Under the pieces are notes generated by a model, which worked only from the letters and a program-made list of their open reading frames with translations, did no database searches and was not told where the DNA came from. From the NCBI GenBank assembly GCA_003212195.1, contig QCQM01000003.1:1-51645 (forward strand): a stretch of DNA of 51,645 bases, read 5' to 3'. The DNA is from Prochlorococcus sp. AG-449-O05 (GTDB lineage Bacteria > Cyanobacteriota > Cyanobacteriia > PCC-6307 > Cyanobiaceae). Positions 43,191-51,645 of the stretch are shown here, piece after piece. Position 1 is the stretch's first letter. Each line of letters starts with the position of its first letter. The translations under genes were made by a program, and so were the position numbers.

Positions 43191-43520
43191 TCAACACTCA
43201 TTCAGAATAGATTCCCATCTTTGTTGACTTGCCTTTATTGCTTCCACAGGTGGATTAGCTCCCTCTATTTCAAAGGCTTTAATTAATGATTTATTAGCTA
43301 ATAGTCCTAATCTTGCTGCCTCTCTTTGCCTAGTGCACACTTTTTTTCTTGATCCTTCTTTTAAAGTATCTTCGATTTCTTTAAGAATCTTGCTAGCTTC
43401 ATTAGATTTTGAATAAAAATCATTCATATAAACATCAAGTGCTGTATCAGCAAAAATTTCAATAGGAGAGATTATTGTGACTAAGCACACCATAAAACTT
43501 GTTAATGCAAATATTTTCAT
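43191..43520 (-). CDS. Small exported hypothetical protein
   Basis: Signal-like MKIFALTSFMVCLVTIISPIEIFADT; 109 aa. Confidence 0.6.
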   Translation of the reverse strand: MKIFALTSFMVCLVTIISPIEIFADTALDVYMNDFYSKSNEASKILKEIEDTLKEGSRKKVCTRQREAARLGLLANKSLIKAFEIEGANPPVEAIKASQQRWESILNEC

Positions 43521-43527
43521 AAGAAAC

Positions 43528-44112
43528 TTAATTATATTTTTTGTCAGATCTCTTTAACACTAAATAAAAGGTAAGAACGCTAATTGTTCCCGATGGGCCT
43601 ATTAATAAATGCCAAAATTGATCACCGCTAATTGATAGCCTTGTCCCGAAGAAAGTCGTAAAAAAAATACCAAATATTGGGTAAAGGATAAAAAGCCAAT
43701 CTTTAAAAACTCTTTGCCAATTTATTATTAGAAATATACTAATTATCACTTGAAAAAGTAGAGCAATAGATTTATCAAATAAAAAATATGAGATTATTGA
43801 AAATAAAGAAATACAAAAATTAGTTATTTGAATAAATTCACTTTTTACAACTGATATTGATAAACATGTAAGGCCTAAAGATAGGAAAGAATAAAATAAC
43901 CAATTAAAAAAAGAGGAATGATCTACATAAATCCAAGATGTTTGAGTATGATCTATCATCTCAGAAATTGAGGCTAATCCTAAAAAAATAAAACCAGAAG
44001 GTATAAATTTGTTTTTGCTTATATGTTTAAATTTATTGATCGATCTAATACCTAATAATATTGGGATAATTGCCGCTTGAAAATGAGCTAATAATAAAAT
44101 TGAAAAAAACAA
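43528..44112 (-). CDS. Cyanobacterial-type integral membrane protein of unknown function
   Basis: 194 aa, five or more hydrophobic stretches, 7 nt upstream of 43520. Confidence 0.6.
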   Translation of the reverse strand: MFFSILLLAHFQAAIIPILLGIRSINKFKHISKNKFIPSGFIFLGLASISEMIDHTQTSWIYVDHSSFFNWLFYSFLSLGLTCLSISVVKSEFIQITNFCISLFSIISYFLFDKSIALLFQVIISIFLIINWQRVFKDWLFILYPIFGIFFTTFFGTRLSISGDQFWHLLIGPSGTISVLTFYLVLKRSDKKYN

Positions 44113-44166
44113 AATAAAATCTCAAACTAAAATTATCTAAAATTTAAATATAAAACTCGTTTAGGC

Positions 44167-44367
44167 TTATCTTAGTAGAGAAATATACCATTGCCCAATT
44201 ACTATAATCAGTATTGTGAGAACAAACGGGAAAGCAGGATATCTTGTCTGAAAATTAGCAGGTGGCCAAGGAGACCAAGATATTAATCTTCCTTGAGGTT
44301 CATTAGAAATAACTTTTTTCTTCGATTTTTTTGTTATTAAATTATCTTTGGCGAAACCTTTACTCAT
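44167..44367 (-). CDS. Small single-TM hypothetical protein
   Basis: RLISWSPWPPANFQTRYPAFPFVLTILIIVIGQWYISLLR. Confidence 0.6.
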   Translation of the reverse strand: MSKGFAKDNLITKKSKKKVISNEPQGRLISWSPWPPANFQTRYPAFPFVLTILIIVIGQWYISLLR

Positions 44368-44451
44368 AATCCAAATAAAAATTATCCTAACAAAGACGTA
44401 CCAAAAGGGTGTTTATATTATTCGGTTGAGTTTTAGTTGCTTTTATTAGAA

Positions 44452-44538
44452 CGGAGGGGGTGGGATTCGAACCCACGGTGCCCTTGCAGACACGCTAGTT
44501 TTCAAGACTAGAGCCTTAAACCACTCGACCACCCCTCC
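44452..44538 (-). tRNA. tRNA-Ser (anticodon TGA)
   Basis: GGAGGGGTGGTCGAGTGGTTTAAGGCTCTAGTCTTGAAAACTAGCGTGTCTGCAAGGGCACCGTGGGTTCGAATCCCACCCCCTCCG: long variable arm, GGTTCGAATCC T-loop, anticodon loop CTTGAAA. Confidence 0.97.
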
Positions 44539-44660
44539 AGGCAAAAATTATTAAATTTTTAGCTCTTTAATTATAACAAAAGGTGGTTTAATTTTTCGGA
44601 ACTGATCCGGAACAGCATGTCAAGTTATCTCTTAAAAAGATGGTATTACTAGAACCAAAT

Positions 44661-44705
44661 CTAGCTTTCAAGACTAGAGCCTTAAACCACTCGACCACCC
44701 TCCAG
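44661..44705 (-). repeat. Partial duplicate of the tRNA-Ser 5' half
   Basis: CTAGCTTTCAAGACTAGAGCCTTAAACCACTCGACCACCCTCCAG versus intact CTAGTTTTCAAGACTAGAGCCTTAAACCACTCGACCACCCCTCCAG: one substitution and one 1-nt deletion. Confidence 0.93.
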
Positions 44706-44832
44706 AGGGCTATTCAATATTACGTATCTTTGAAACTATCAGAAAAAGAAAATAAAATAAGGGTAATTGAAAATATTTATTTTCAAGAATTATTTTTCTT
44801 GCTAATAATAGAAAGCCAATACAAAATAAAAA

Positions 44833-45105
44833 ATGCTTTATTTACAGCATTGGTCATTTAAGACTGGATGCCATCAAAAAGGTGCGGAAAAATTTCTTGG
44901 AGGAGGAGGAGATTATCCTGGAGTTGAAATGATTGGAAGATATCATGCGCCAGGATCTCTAGAAGGGTGGATAGTTTTAAAGACAGATGATCCAAAAGCA
45001 ATATATCAGCACGCAGCTGAATGGGGTGAATTCCTCAATTGGGAGACCACTCCAGTATTTACTGATGAAGAAGCTGGTCCAATAGTCGCCAAAGTCTACT
45101 CATAA
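44833..45105 (+). CDS. DUF3303-like small protein
   Basis: MLYLQHWSFKTGCHQKGAEKFL..GVEMIGRYHAPGSLEGWIVLKTDDPKAIYQHAAEWGEFLNWETTPVFTDEEAG. Confidence 0.75.
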   Translation: MLYLQHWSFKTGCHQKGAEKFLGGGGDYPGVEMIGRYHAPGSLEGWIVLKTDDPKAIYQHAAEWGEFLNWETTPVFTDEEAGPIVAKVYS

Positions 45106-45154
45106 TTAGTAATAGAAATTCAATATGCAATAAGGGCAATTAACTCTTTTTATT

Positions 45155-45415
45155 ATGAACACACTAATCATTTCAACTTTTAGCTGTACATTTGAAGAAT
45201 TCAAAACCGACGTTTCTGGATTTATAACAGCAATGGGTCAAGAAGTAGTTTCAGAATATGAGTTTGTACAAGCGGGTGAACATAAATCTCATTTACTTAT
45301 GAACGTCCTAGATATGGAAACACTTGAAGCTGAAATGACTTCAGATGCAGCTAAAGAGTGGGACAAAAAAAATAATTGTAAGGATACCGTCTATGCAATT
45401 GAGCTTGTTAAATAA
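45155..45415 (+). CDS. DUF3764-like small protein
   Basis: IISTFSCTFEEFKTDVSGFITAMGQ...HLLMNVLDMETLEAEMTSDAAKEWDKKNNCKDTVYAIE. Confidence 0.65.
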   Translation: MNTLIISTFSCTFEEFKTDVSGFITAMGQEVVSEYEFVQAGEHKSHLLMNVLDMETLEAEMTSDAAKEWDKKNNCKDTVYAIELVK

Positions 45416-45438
45416 AAATTAAACGCTTATTAATATCA

Positions 45439-45588
45439 CTATCCGAAATTCACGTTTTCTTGGAATAAACCAAATAAGTTATTACCAACTATGGCAGCAA
45501 TTATCAAAACAAATGCAACTATAGCAAAAAGAGCACTTACATCTTTTATGTCATAAGGTGCTTTAAATAAAGGTTTCTGGTCTGCCAT
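45439..45588 (-). CDS. Small single-TM protein (49 aa, below ORF-track cutoff)
   Basis: MADQKPLFKAPYDIKDVSALFAIVAFVLIIAAIVGNNLFGLFQENVNFG; ATG start, TAG stop. Confidence 0.65.
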   Translation of the reverse strand: MADQKPLFKAPYDIKDVSALFAIVAFVLIIAAIVGNNLFGLFQENVNFG

Positions 45589-45678
45589 GGTTATCAAATC
45601 TATAAATGCAATTAAATCATATTAGTTTAATGATTATGAGAAGTATTAAGAGATTTTTAGTTAAAGATTAGACAATAA

Positions 45679-45701
45679 AAAAGCCACTAAAAGTGGCTTT
45701 T
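45679..45701 (-). terminator. Rho-independent terminator of the minus-strand peptide gene (potentially bidirectional)
   Basis: AAAAGCCACT-TTT-AGTGGCTTTT perfect 10-bp stem followed by T run on the minus strand. Confidence 0.85.
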
Positions 45702-45722
45702 CGTATTTTTTATATAAGTGAA

Positions 45723-45824
45723 CTAACTTGTATAAGCTTTGCCTCTGTAAGTAAGTTCGTTATGCTGCTTCTTAGCAACTTCTTTGTTCTGGACGTACTT
45801 TTGTCCTCTGTAAATTAGAGTCAT
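45723..45824 (-). CDS. 33-aa YRG-repeat peptide (DUF4278-like), below ORF-track cutoff
   Basis: MTLIYRGQKYVQNKEVAKKQHNELTYRGKAYTS; GGAG ribosome-binding site 8 nt upstream; terminator downstream. Confidence 0.75.
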   Translation of the reverse strand: MTLIYRGQKYVQNKEVAKKQHNELTYRGKAYTS

Positions 45825-45842
45825 TTTTTTAGCTCCGGTTTC

Positions 45843-45903
45843 GCTTAAGTCCCCGTTCCATGGCTTAAGTCGATTTGCGGCTTGCTATACGCAAGTTGAA
45901 CGT
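45843..45903 (-). ncRNA. Downstream-peptide / glutamine-type riboswitch candidate
   Basis: Minus strand ACGTTCAACTTGCGTATAGCAAGCCGCAAATCGACTTAAGCCATGGAACGGGGACTTAAGC: CGTTC/GAACG P1, CTTGC-GTATA-GCAAG stem, self-complementary CTTAAG pair able to form a pseudoknot. Confidence 0.75.
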
Positions 45904-46128
45904 TTTGGTAGCGGTTGCTACAAAATTATATTAACATCAAGTAAAACTAATTGTCTAGGTCTTTAATAAATTAACTTAATACTTAAATAATGAAGTAGGT
46001 TCTTACTAAGAAATTTATGTTTTTCTTTGTGTAGTTTCTTGCAGGTTACATTTTGTTCGTTTTTAAGAAGTATTTTTTATTTAATGAACTTTTAAATGTA
46101 AAATTCTTAAGATTATAAAATTTGTTTT

Positions 46129-46323
46129 ATGTTTTCTAGAAGCAAAAAACCTACAGTAAAAAAATCTGCAATAGTTGAAGAGACTCCATTATTTGCTCAA
46201 TTACTACCATTCGCAAACAGAATGAATGATAAGGTTCAATTGGTAAATGCTTTAGCTTTTACTTTTATTATGGGATTCTCAATTTTTGGAATTGCTCTGT
46301 GGAAACTTTCAGCGCTTACTTAA
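46129..46323 (+). CDS. Small single-TM hypothetical protein
   Basis: MFSRSKKPTVKKSAIVEETPLFAQLLPFANRMNDKVQLVNALAFTFIMGFSIFGIALWKLSALT. Confidence 0.65.
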   Translation: MFSRSKKPTVKKSAIVEETPLFAQLLPFANRMNDKVQLVNALAFTFIMGFSIFGIALWKLSALT

Positions 46324-46586
46324 TTATTTAATTTTTGCAAAGCATTAATTTTTGATTCTTTGTTTTTGATTATTGTTAGCAACCATTTTGAGGCAAGTCC
46401 CCTAGATATTGATCTATTTTTAAGAAATCTACATATGTATATGTGTAGATTTTGTTCATTTTTGGAGTTAAATTTTTCTTCAAAGTCTAATATTTCTTCT
46501 TCTGAGGTCCTTTTTCTTAGCTCATCTACTAAAGCATTACTAGAGGAATCATTAAATAAGTTCCCAATATTTAAGCTTAATGTCAT
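46320..46586 (-). CDS. Hypothetical small protein
   Basis: 88-aa open frame, stop overlaps the converging gene by 4 nt. Confidence 0.5.
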   Translation of the reverse strand: MTLSLNIGNLFNDSSSNALVDELRKRTSEEEILDFEEKFNSKNEQNLHIYICRFLKNRSISRGLASKWLLTIIKNKESKINALQKLNN

Positions 46587-46674
46587 AAATAATTTATGTC
46601 CCTACTTAAGAGGTAGCCATAAATTAGATTTTTAAAAACTAATTTATATTTATTATTTACAAATAATTTAAAAC

Positions 46675-49008
46675 TTAATCTTTCGGTTTAGCCAGAGGTA
46701 GTAGGCACTTGTCTGAATCACAACCTGCTGGGCCTGCTTCAGATAGTTCTCCAACATCATATTTATTTAGAGCGTCAAAGAAATCGTTATTAACTTTTCT
46801 CTCTATTACTTTATTTTGCAAAGATATATATTCCTCTTTACTTATGGGTTCAAAGGGTAATCTCGGAAATGTTGCATTGGCATCAAATCTAGCTAGTAAA
46901 GCTGCTGAAATGTATCCTTCATTATTTTCTATTGCATTATGAATAGCTTTCGCTAGATCCTCGATTTCATTTTCTCTAAATTCTACGGTTGCAGAGGTAT
47001 TATGCTCTGTGTAAAATTTCTGCACTTGCATGTAAAAATCAAATTGAGCTAATGCGGAGAAGTTATTGATGTCTATTTGGTCTGCTCCATCTATATTTGC
47101 CCAACTAACTTCTGTAGGGATTTCAACTAACCATTCTGTACATCTTGGATCAAATGGATTATCGAGCAAGCAACCATTTTCATCTTTATCAGACTGAGAT
47201 GGAACAACTGAGTAACCATAATCCATACAAGCTAAAGCTATTGGATCATTTTTCCTGAAAGTTATTCTTCTTATGAATCTTTGAGCCTTTGGAGGATGCC
47301 ATCCTGGAGCTGCTCCAGTCAGAAGACTTTTAGTCCCAGCTGGCTGAACTGTTGTGCATCTATTTGGTCTCCTTAGATTATGCTTATCACAATATTCCCA
47401 TACAGTTTCTTTTACTATTTTTCTCCAAGAATCTAAGAATTTAGCTTCCTTCTTCTTGAAGGCCTTACCTTCTTCGCTATTTGGCCTTCCTGCTTCCCAC
47501 CATTTCAACCATGGCGTCCCAAAGGCATGGACACAAAAATCAAATAATCCAGTGAAACTTACTCCTACAATTGGATCATATTCCCTGCTTTTTCTGTAAC
47601 GCTCAACTTCAAATTCATGATTAAGTAAGCAAGCTACAGAAAGAGCGGCTGCTTTAAAAGCTTTTTTTTGCTCTTCAAAATTTCCTGGATCAATCTGATT
47701 TAAATGAACTTCAGCCAAATTGCAATGGAAATCATTTCCCAAGATCTCCCCACAAGGGTTAAGTCCATATCGGCTCATCCTGTGGCCTAACTCTTCTTCT
47801 GAAAAAGGACCATAACTACTATTTATCCAATTTCTCGCTTCATCCTTGCCTTGTTCTGAGTAGATCTCAATAAATTCCTTTCTCAATTCATCATCTTTGA
47901 GAATATCTGCATTTGACCTTGCGATTGCTTCTGGAGCAAATTGAATGGCTCCCTCACCTGAATGGAATTGTTTTGTTACTGCATCCAAAACAGTTTGGTA
48001 AGAGGGTTTTGTATGGTAAACCCTTGTATGATTGGCCATTCTGAGGGCATCTTTTTCAGGATCTATTCTCCAATTACCATTCTCATCTTGACTCCATAAA
48101 TTTTCTTTTGCTGATGCTGCTTCCTTATCATCTGAAGCAAATTGTCTCATTCCAGCACTTCTTCTTATATTCCCCGCAACTATGGTTACTGCAGCTTCAT
48201 CAATTAATAAACAACACTCTACTGTACTTAATTTCCTGCCAATAGCCTTTCCAAGAAGTGATGCAACTCTAGAGTAAAGATCTTTCAATTTAATAGGATT
48301 TGCCATACCACCAAAACCTTTTAATGATTCTCCAGCAGGCCTAATATCTTTCAAATCAATATAAACATCAATTTCTCTTTCAAGACTCTCGTTACTTGAT
48401 GCCTCAAGAAGATATTTATAGCTATCTACCCATCCTCTTCTGCTATCTCCAACTTTGATATGAAGATCTTTTCCTTTGATTTCTAATGATGATTTTTCTG
48501 CTCTTTGATCTTTAGGAGTTATTCCAACTTCACTGACTGATTTAATATTTATCTTGTTGATTACCGTAGGTAAATTATTTATAAAATGAGGCTCAATTAT
48601 TGCACCCGTTCCACATCCCATCATTGCTAAGTCCATCATTAATGCGAAGGCTTCCCAATCAATCAAGTTTGTTGAGGTACAGTTGTATGCTCCTGAGAAA
48701 TTTTGATTCTTATTAATCCAAGGGGTTCCGCCTATCCATAACCATCTTCCTGAAGGTTGGGCTTTTTGGTTACTTTGCATCTCTCTCATTAGAATTAATT
48801 CTTCTTCAGAAAGTTTTCCTAATTCTTTTAATCCTGATAAATTCCTTTCGCCTACTTCACTCCAGTTCTCCCTTTTGCCAGATGAAGTTTTTCTACTATA
48901 AGATCTGAAAAAAACTGGATAAGCAGCTGGCGCAGTCTTTGGAAAATCATCTTTTTTAAGATTATTGGAATTGCTTCCTGAAGAAGCTTTATTTGGTGCA
49001 ACAGTCAC
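46675..49008 (-). CDS. nrdJ: Adenosylcobalamin-dependent (class II) ribonucleoside-triphosphate reductase (GTG start preferred over 49083)
   Basis: TAPAAYPVFFRSYSRK..., GAYNCTSTNL, LNPCGEILGNDFHCNLAEVHL, C-terminal CDSDKC redox pair; N-terminus VTVAPNKASS. Confidence 0.92.
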   Translation of the reverse strand: MTVAPNKASSGSNSNNLKKDDFPKTAPAAYPVFFRSYSRKTSSGKRENWSEVGERNLSGLKELGKLSEEELILMREMQSNQKAQPSGRWLWIGGTPWINKNQNFSGAYNCTSTNLIDWEAFALMMDLAMMGCGTGAIIEPHFINNLPTVINKINIKSVSEVGITPKDQRAEKSSLEIKGKDLHIKVGDSRRGWVDSYKYLLEASSNESLEREIDVYIDLKDIRPAGESLKGFGGMANPIKLKDLYSRVASLLGKAIGRKLSTVECCLLIDEAAVTIVAGNIRRSAGMRQFASDDKEAASAKENLWSQDENGNWRIDPEKDALRMANHTRVYHTKPSYQTVLDAVTKQFHSGEGAIQFAPEAIARSNADILKDDELRKEFIEIYSEQGKDEARNWINSSYGPFSEEELGHRMSRYGLNPCGEILGNDFHCNLAEVHLNQIDPGNFEEQKKAFKAAALSVACLLNHEFEVERYRKSREYDPIVGVSFTGLFDFCVHAFGTPWLKWWEAGRPNSEEGKAFKKKEAKFLDSWRKIVKETVWEYCDKHNLRRPNRCTTVQPAGTKSLLTGAAPGWHPPKAQRFIRRITFRKNDPIALACMDYGYSVVPSQSDKDENGCLLDNPFDPRCTEWLVEIPTEVSWANIDGADQIDINNFSALAQFDFYMQVQKFYTEHNTSATVEFRENEIEDLAKAIHNAIENNEGYISAALLARFDANATFPRLPFEPISKEEYISLQNKVIERKVNNDFFDALNKYDVGELSEAGPAGCDSDKCLLPLAKPKD

Positions 49009-49141
49009 GATAAGAAAATGTATGTAAATAACCCGTACTGGAAGAATAACTCTACCTGTGGCGTCTGCAACCATTCTTACCACTATTTAACGGTTTGTGT
49101 AGAATTATGTTTAATATGAAATCTTTGTTTCAAGAACGGAT

Positions 49142-49837
49142 ATGGAAAGAGTCCCCGAACCTGAATTAATGGAAGAAAAAGATCAGGTCATTTCTTATGA
49201 CGAAGCTGATTTTTCAGAAGGGGAAGTTAATCTAATTAATCAAATAAATCAATATCTTTTGAAAAAAAATATTTTTTTAAGTGAAAAAGATCTAATAGTT
49301 GATTTAGGGTGCGGCCCAGGAAATATTTCTGAGAAGTTAGCAATAAAATGGCCTAATACTGAAGTCGTTGGAATAGATGGTTCTAAAGAGATGATTTTGA
49401 GAGCAGAATATAATAATAGTATTTCTACTAATCAAAAAAAATTAAAAAATTTACGCTACATATGTTCTGACATCAAAGACATTAAATCAAATAATTTTTT
49501 ATTTAAAAAAAGAATTAGTTTACTTGTAAGCAACAGTTTGATTCATCACATTACCAATCTTGAAGATTTCTTCAAAACAATAAGAAGTTTGTCTAGTAAT
49601 ATCACTGTAAATTTTCACAAGGACTTAAAAAGGCCATTAGATGAAAAGTCTGCTTTAGAACTCAAAGCACAATGTTCAATAAAATATAATGAGACTTTAA
49701 CTAATGATTATTATGCATCTTTAAGAGCTTCTTATACTTTTAAGGAGTTAAAAAAATTCACTTTAGAGAATGATCTATCCTCTTTAGATGTGTTTGAAGA
49801 AGGTGAAAATTATTTAATAGTCTATGGTAATGTTTAA
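49142..49837 (+). CDS. Class I SAM-dependent methyltransferase
   Basis: LIVDLGCGPGNISEKLAIKWPNTEVVGIDGSKEMILRAE. Confidence 0.88.
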   Translation: MERVPEPELMEEKDQVISYDEADFSEGEVNLINQINQYLLKKNIFLSEKDLIVDLGCGPGNISEKLAIKWPNTEVVGIDGSKEMILRAEYNNSISTNQKKLKNLRYICSDIKDIKSNNFLFKKRISLLVSNSLIHHITNLEDFFKTIRSLSSNITVNFHKDLKRPLDEKSALELKAQCSIKYNETLTNDYYASLRASYTFKELKKFTLENDLSSLDVFEEGENYLIVYGNV

Positions 49838-49868
49838 GAACTAAGTGAAAGGCCCTTATATTATATAA

Positions 49869-51506
49869 ATGAGCTTAGGTACTAAAATTCTAAATAATCA
49901 AGAAATACTGGATGAGGTAAATAAAAGAAGAAATTTTGCTATTATTTCACATCCAGATGCTGGGAAAACGACTCTTACCGAGAAGCTTCTTTTGTATGGA
50001 GGTGCCATTCAACAGGCAGGAGCAGTAAAAGCTAGGGGTAATCAGAGAAAAGCAACCTCAGACTGGATGGAACTTGAGAAACAAAGAGGTATTTCTATTA
50101 CATCAACTGTATTGCAATTTGAATATGAAAGATCAGTAATTAATCTATTAGATACACCAGGACACCAAGATTTCTCCGAAGATACTTATAGAACATTAGC
50201 TGCTGCTGATAATGCAGTTATGTTGGAAGATGCGGCTAAAGGACTAGAACCTCAAACTAGAAAATTGTTTGAAGTGTGCAAGATGCGAAAAATACCAATA
50301 TTTACTTTCATAAATAAAATGGATAGACCAGGAAGAGAGCCATTTTCTTTACTTGATGAAATCGAATCAGAACTTGGATTAAATACTCTACCTATAAACT
50401 GGCCAATTGGGAGTGGCGAGGAATTTAGAGGGGTTATTGATAGATTTTCGAGAGAGGTGATTTTATTTGATAAAGCAGTGAGAGGGAAACAATCGAATGA
50501 GAAAAGATTAAGTCTTGCAGATAAAGAGCTAACAAAATATGTAGAGAGAGATTTACTTGAAAACTCACTTGAAGAATTGGAGGTTCTTGATGAGGCAGGA
50601 TCTAAATTTGAAAAAGAAAAAGTTTTTAATGGCTCTTTAACCCCAGTTTTTTTTGGATCTGCCATGACTAATTTTGGCGTAAGGCCATTTTTAGATAGTT
50701 TTTTAAAAATGGCACAAAAACCAACTTCAAGAAATAGTAATAAAGGGGATGTTGAACCTGCAAGCGATGAATTTAGTGGGTTTGTTTTTAAGCTTCAGGC
50801 AAATATGGATCCAAAGCACAGAGATAGGGTTGCTTTTATAAGAGTTTGTAGTGGCAAATTTGAAAAGGATATGTCAGTTAAACATTCCAGAACTGGTAAA
50901 ACAATCAGATTATCAAGACCACAAAAAATATTTGGGCAAGATAGAGAAGTAGTCGATGATGCCTATCCTGGAGATGTTATTGGTTTAAATAATCCAGGGA
51001 TGTTTTCTATTGGAGATACTCTTTATACGGGTGCTCATTTAGAATATGAGGGCATACCATCCTTTAGTCCTGAAATATTTAGCTGGCTAAGAAATCCAAA
51101 TCCCTCAGCATTTAAAAACTTTAGAAAGGGTGTTAATGAGCTTCGAGAAGAAGGTGCTGTTCAGATTCTTTATGACTTTGATGAGAGTAAAAGAGACCCT
51201 ATACTCGCAGCCGTTGGTCAATTGCAGTTGGAGGTGGTAACTCACAGATTAAAAAGTGAATATGGTGTAGATGCAAATCTTGAAGCAATGCCATATCAAT
51301 TGGCTAGATGGATTTCTGATGGATGGCCAGCCATTGAAAAACTAGGCAGAATATTCAACTGTAAAATAGTTAAAGATTGTTGGAATAGGCCAGTTATTCT
51401 TTTCAAAAATGAGTGGAATCTAAATCAATTTGTTGAAGACAATAATCAATTAAATTTAAACAAAGTTGCCCCTGTTGTTAGTGGAGTCGAACCAATTGTT
51501 TTATAA
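49869..51506 (+). CDS. prfC: Peptide chain release factor 3
   Basis: [77 protein letters not shown]. Confidence 0.97.
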   Translation: MSLGTKILNNQEILDEVNKRRNFAIISHPDAGKTTLTEKLLLYGGAIQQAGAVKARGNQRKATSDWMELEKQRGISITSTVLQFEYERSVINLLDTPGHQDFSEDTYRTLAAADNAVMLEDAAKGLEPQTRKLFEVCKMRKIPIFTFINKMDRPGREPFSLLDEIESELGLNTLPINWPIGSGEEFRGVIDRFSREVILFDKAVRGKQSNEKRLSLADKELTKYVERDLLENSLEELEVLDEAGSKFEKEKVFNGSLTPVFFGSAMTNFGVRPFLDSFLKMAQKPTSRNSNKGDVEPASDEFSGFVFKLQANMDPKHRDRVAFIRVCSGKFEKDMSVKHSRTGKTIRLSRPQKIFGQDREVVDDAYPGDVIGLNNPGMFSIGDTLYTGAHLEYEGIPSFSPEIFSWLRNPNPSAFKNFRKGVNELREEGAVQILYDFDESKRDPILAAVGQLQLEVVTHRLKSEYGVDANLEAMPYQLARWISDGWPAIEKLGRIFNCKIVKDCWNRPVILFKNEWNLNQFVEDNNQLNLNKVAPVVSGVEPIVL

Positions 51507-51558
51507 AGTCTTAATGGATTATAAAATTAGTTAATCTGTTAGTATTGGTAAAAAAATT

Positions 51559-51645
51559 TTGGATTCAAACAGCAATAAAAATAATAACGAAAAATCACCT
51601 TATGAAATTTTAGGTGTAAAAGAAGGTGCTGCTTTTGAGGATATT
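51559..51645 (+). CDS. J-domain-like protein, N-terminal fragment truncated by window end (TTG start)
   Basis: MDSNSNKNNNEKSPYEILGVKEGAAFEDI: YEILGV J-domain start. Confidence 0.7.
   Translation, partial: MDSNSNKNNNEKSPYEILGVKEGAAFEDI

Noticed and set aside
44640-44861. 73-aa plus-strand ORF
   Set aside because: Its first third is the antisense of the partial tRNA-Ser copy and it overlaps the DUF3303-like gene start; not a credible protein.

Overview
The window is AT-rich, densely packed core-type DNA from a marine picocyanobacterium. It is most likely a high-light-clade Prochlorococcus, judged from a single Pcb antenna gene, gene content and base composition. I see about 50 credible genes, including glgA (broken), murF, glmU, aroA, comB, amiC, murI, a prenyl transferase, acs, hisS, pcb, gltS-like, a lycopene cyclase, a POR-like SDR, fur, arsS-like, stpA-like, metY, metA, a SulP transporter, cbiX, a GMC oxidoreductase, gloA, nrdJ and prfC. 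There is no CRISPR array, integrase, transposase or prophage, and I found no large undescribed multi-gene system. The points most worth a second look are: (1) the first ~155 bp is an inverted, internally deleted glgA junction, which looks like an amplification or assembly chimera; (2) a partial tRNA-Ser(UGA) copy lies ~120 bp from the intact tRNA, a possible integration scar; (3) a Downstream-peptide/glutamine-type riboswitch candidate sits upstream of an unannotated 33-aa YRG-repeat (DUF4278-like) peptide with its own terminator; (4) three DnaA-box-like 9-mers cluster in an unusually long intergenic region; (5) a glycine-periodic decapeptide repeat is fused to a DUF3721-like tail; (6) a ribbon-helix-helix-like gene and a degenerate GIY-YIG-like gene form a two-gene operon, and a second GIY-YIG-like protein has membrane helices; (7) stpA-like and NAD-dependent-dehydrogenase-like genes are divergently paired. 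All family assignments were made by eye from motifs; no database search was run.
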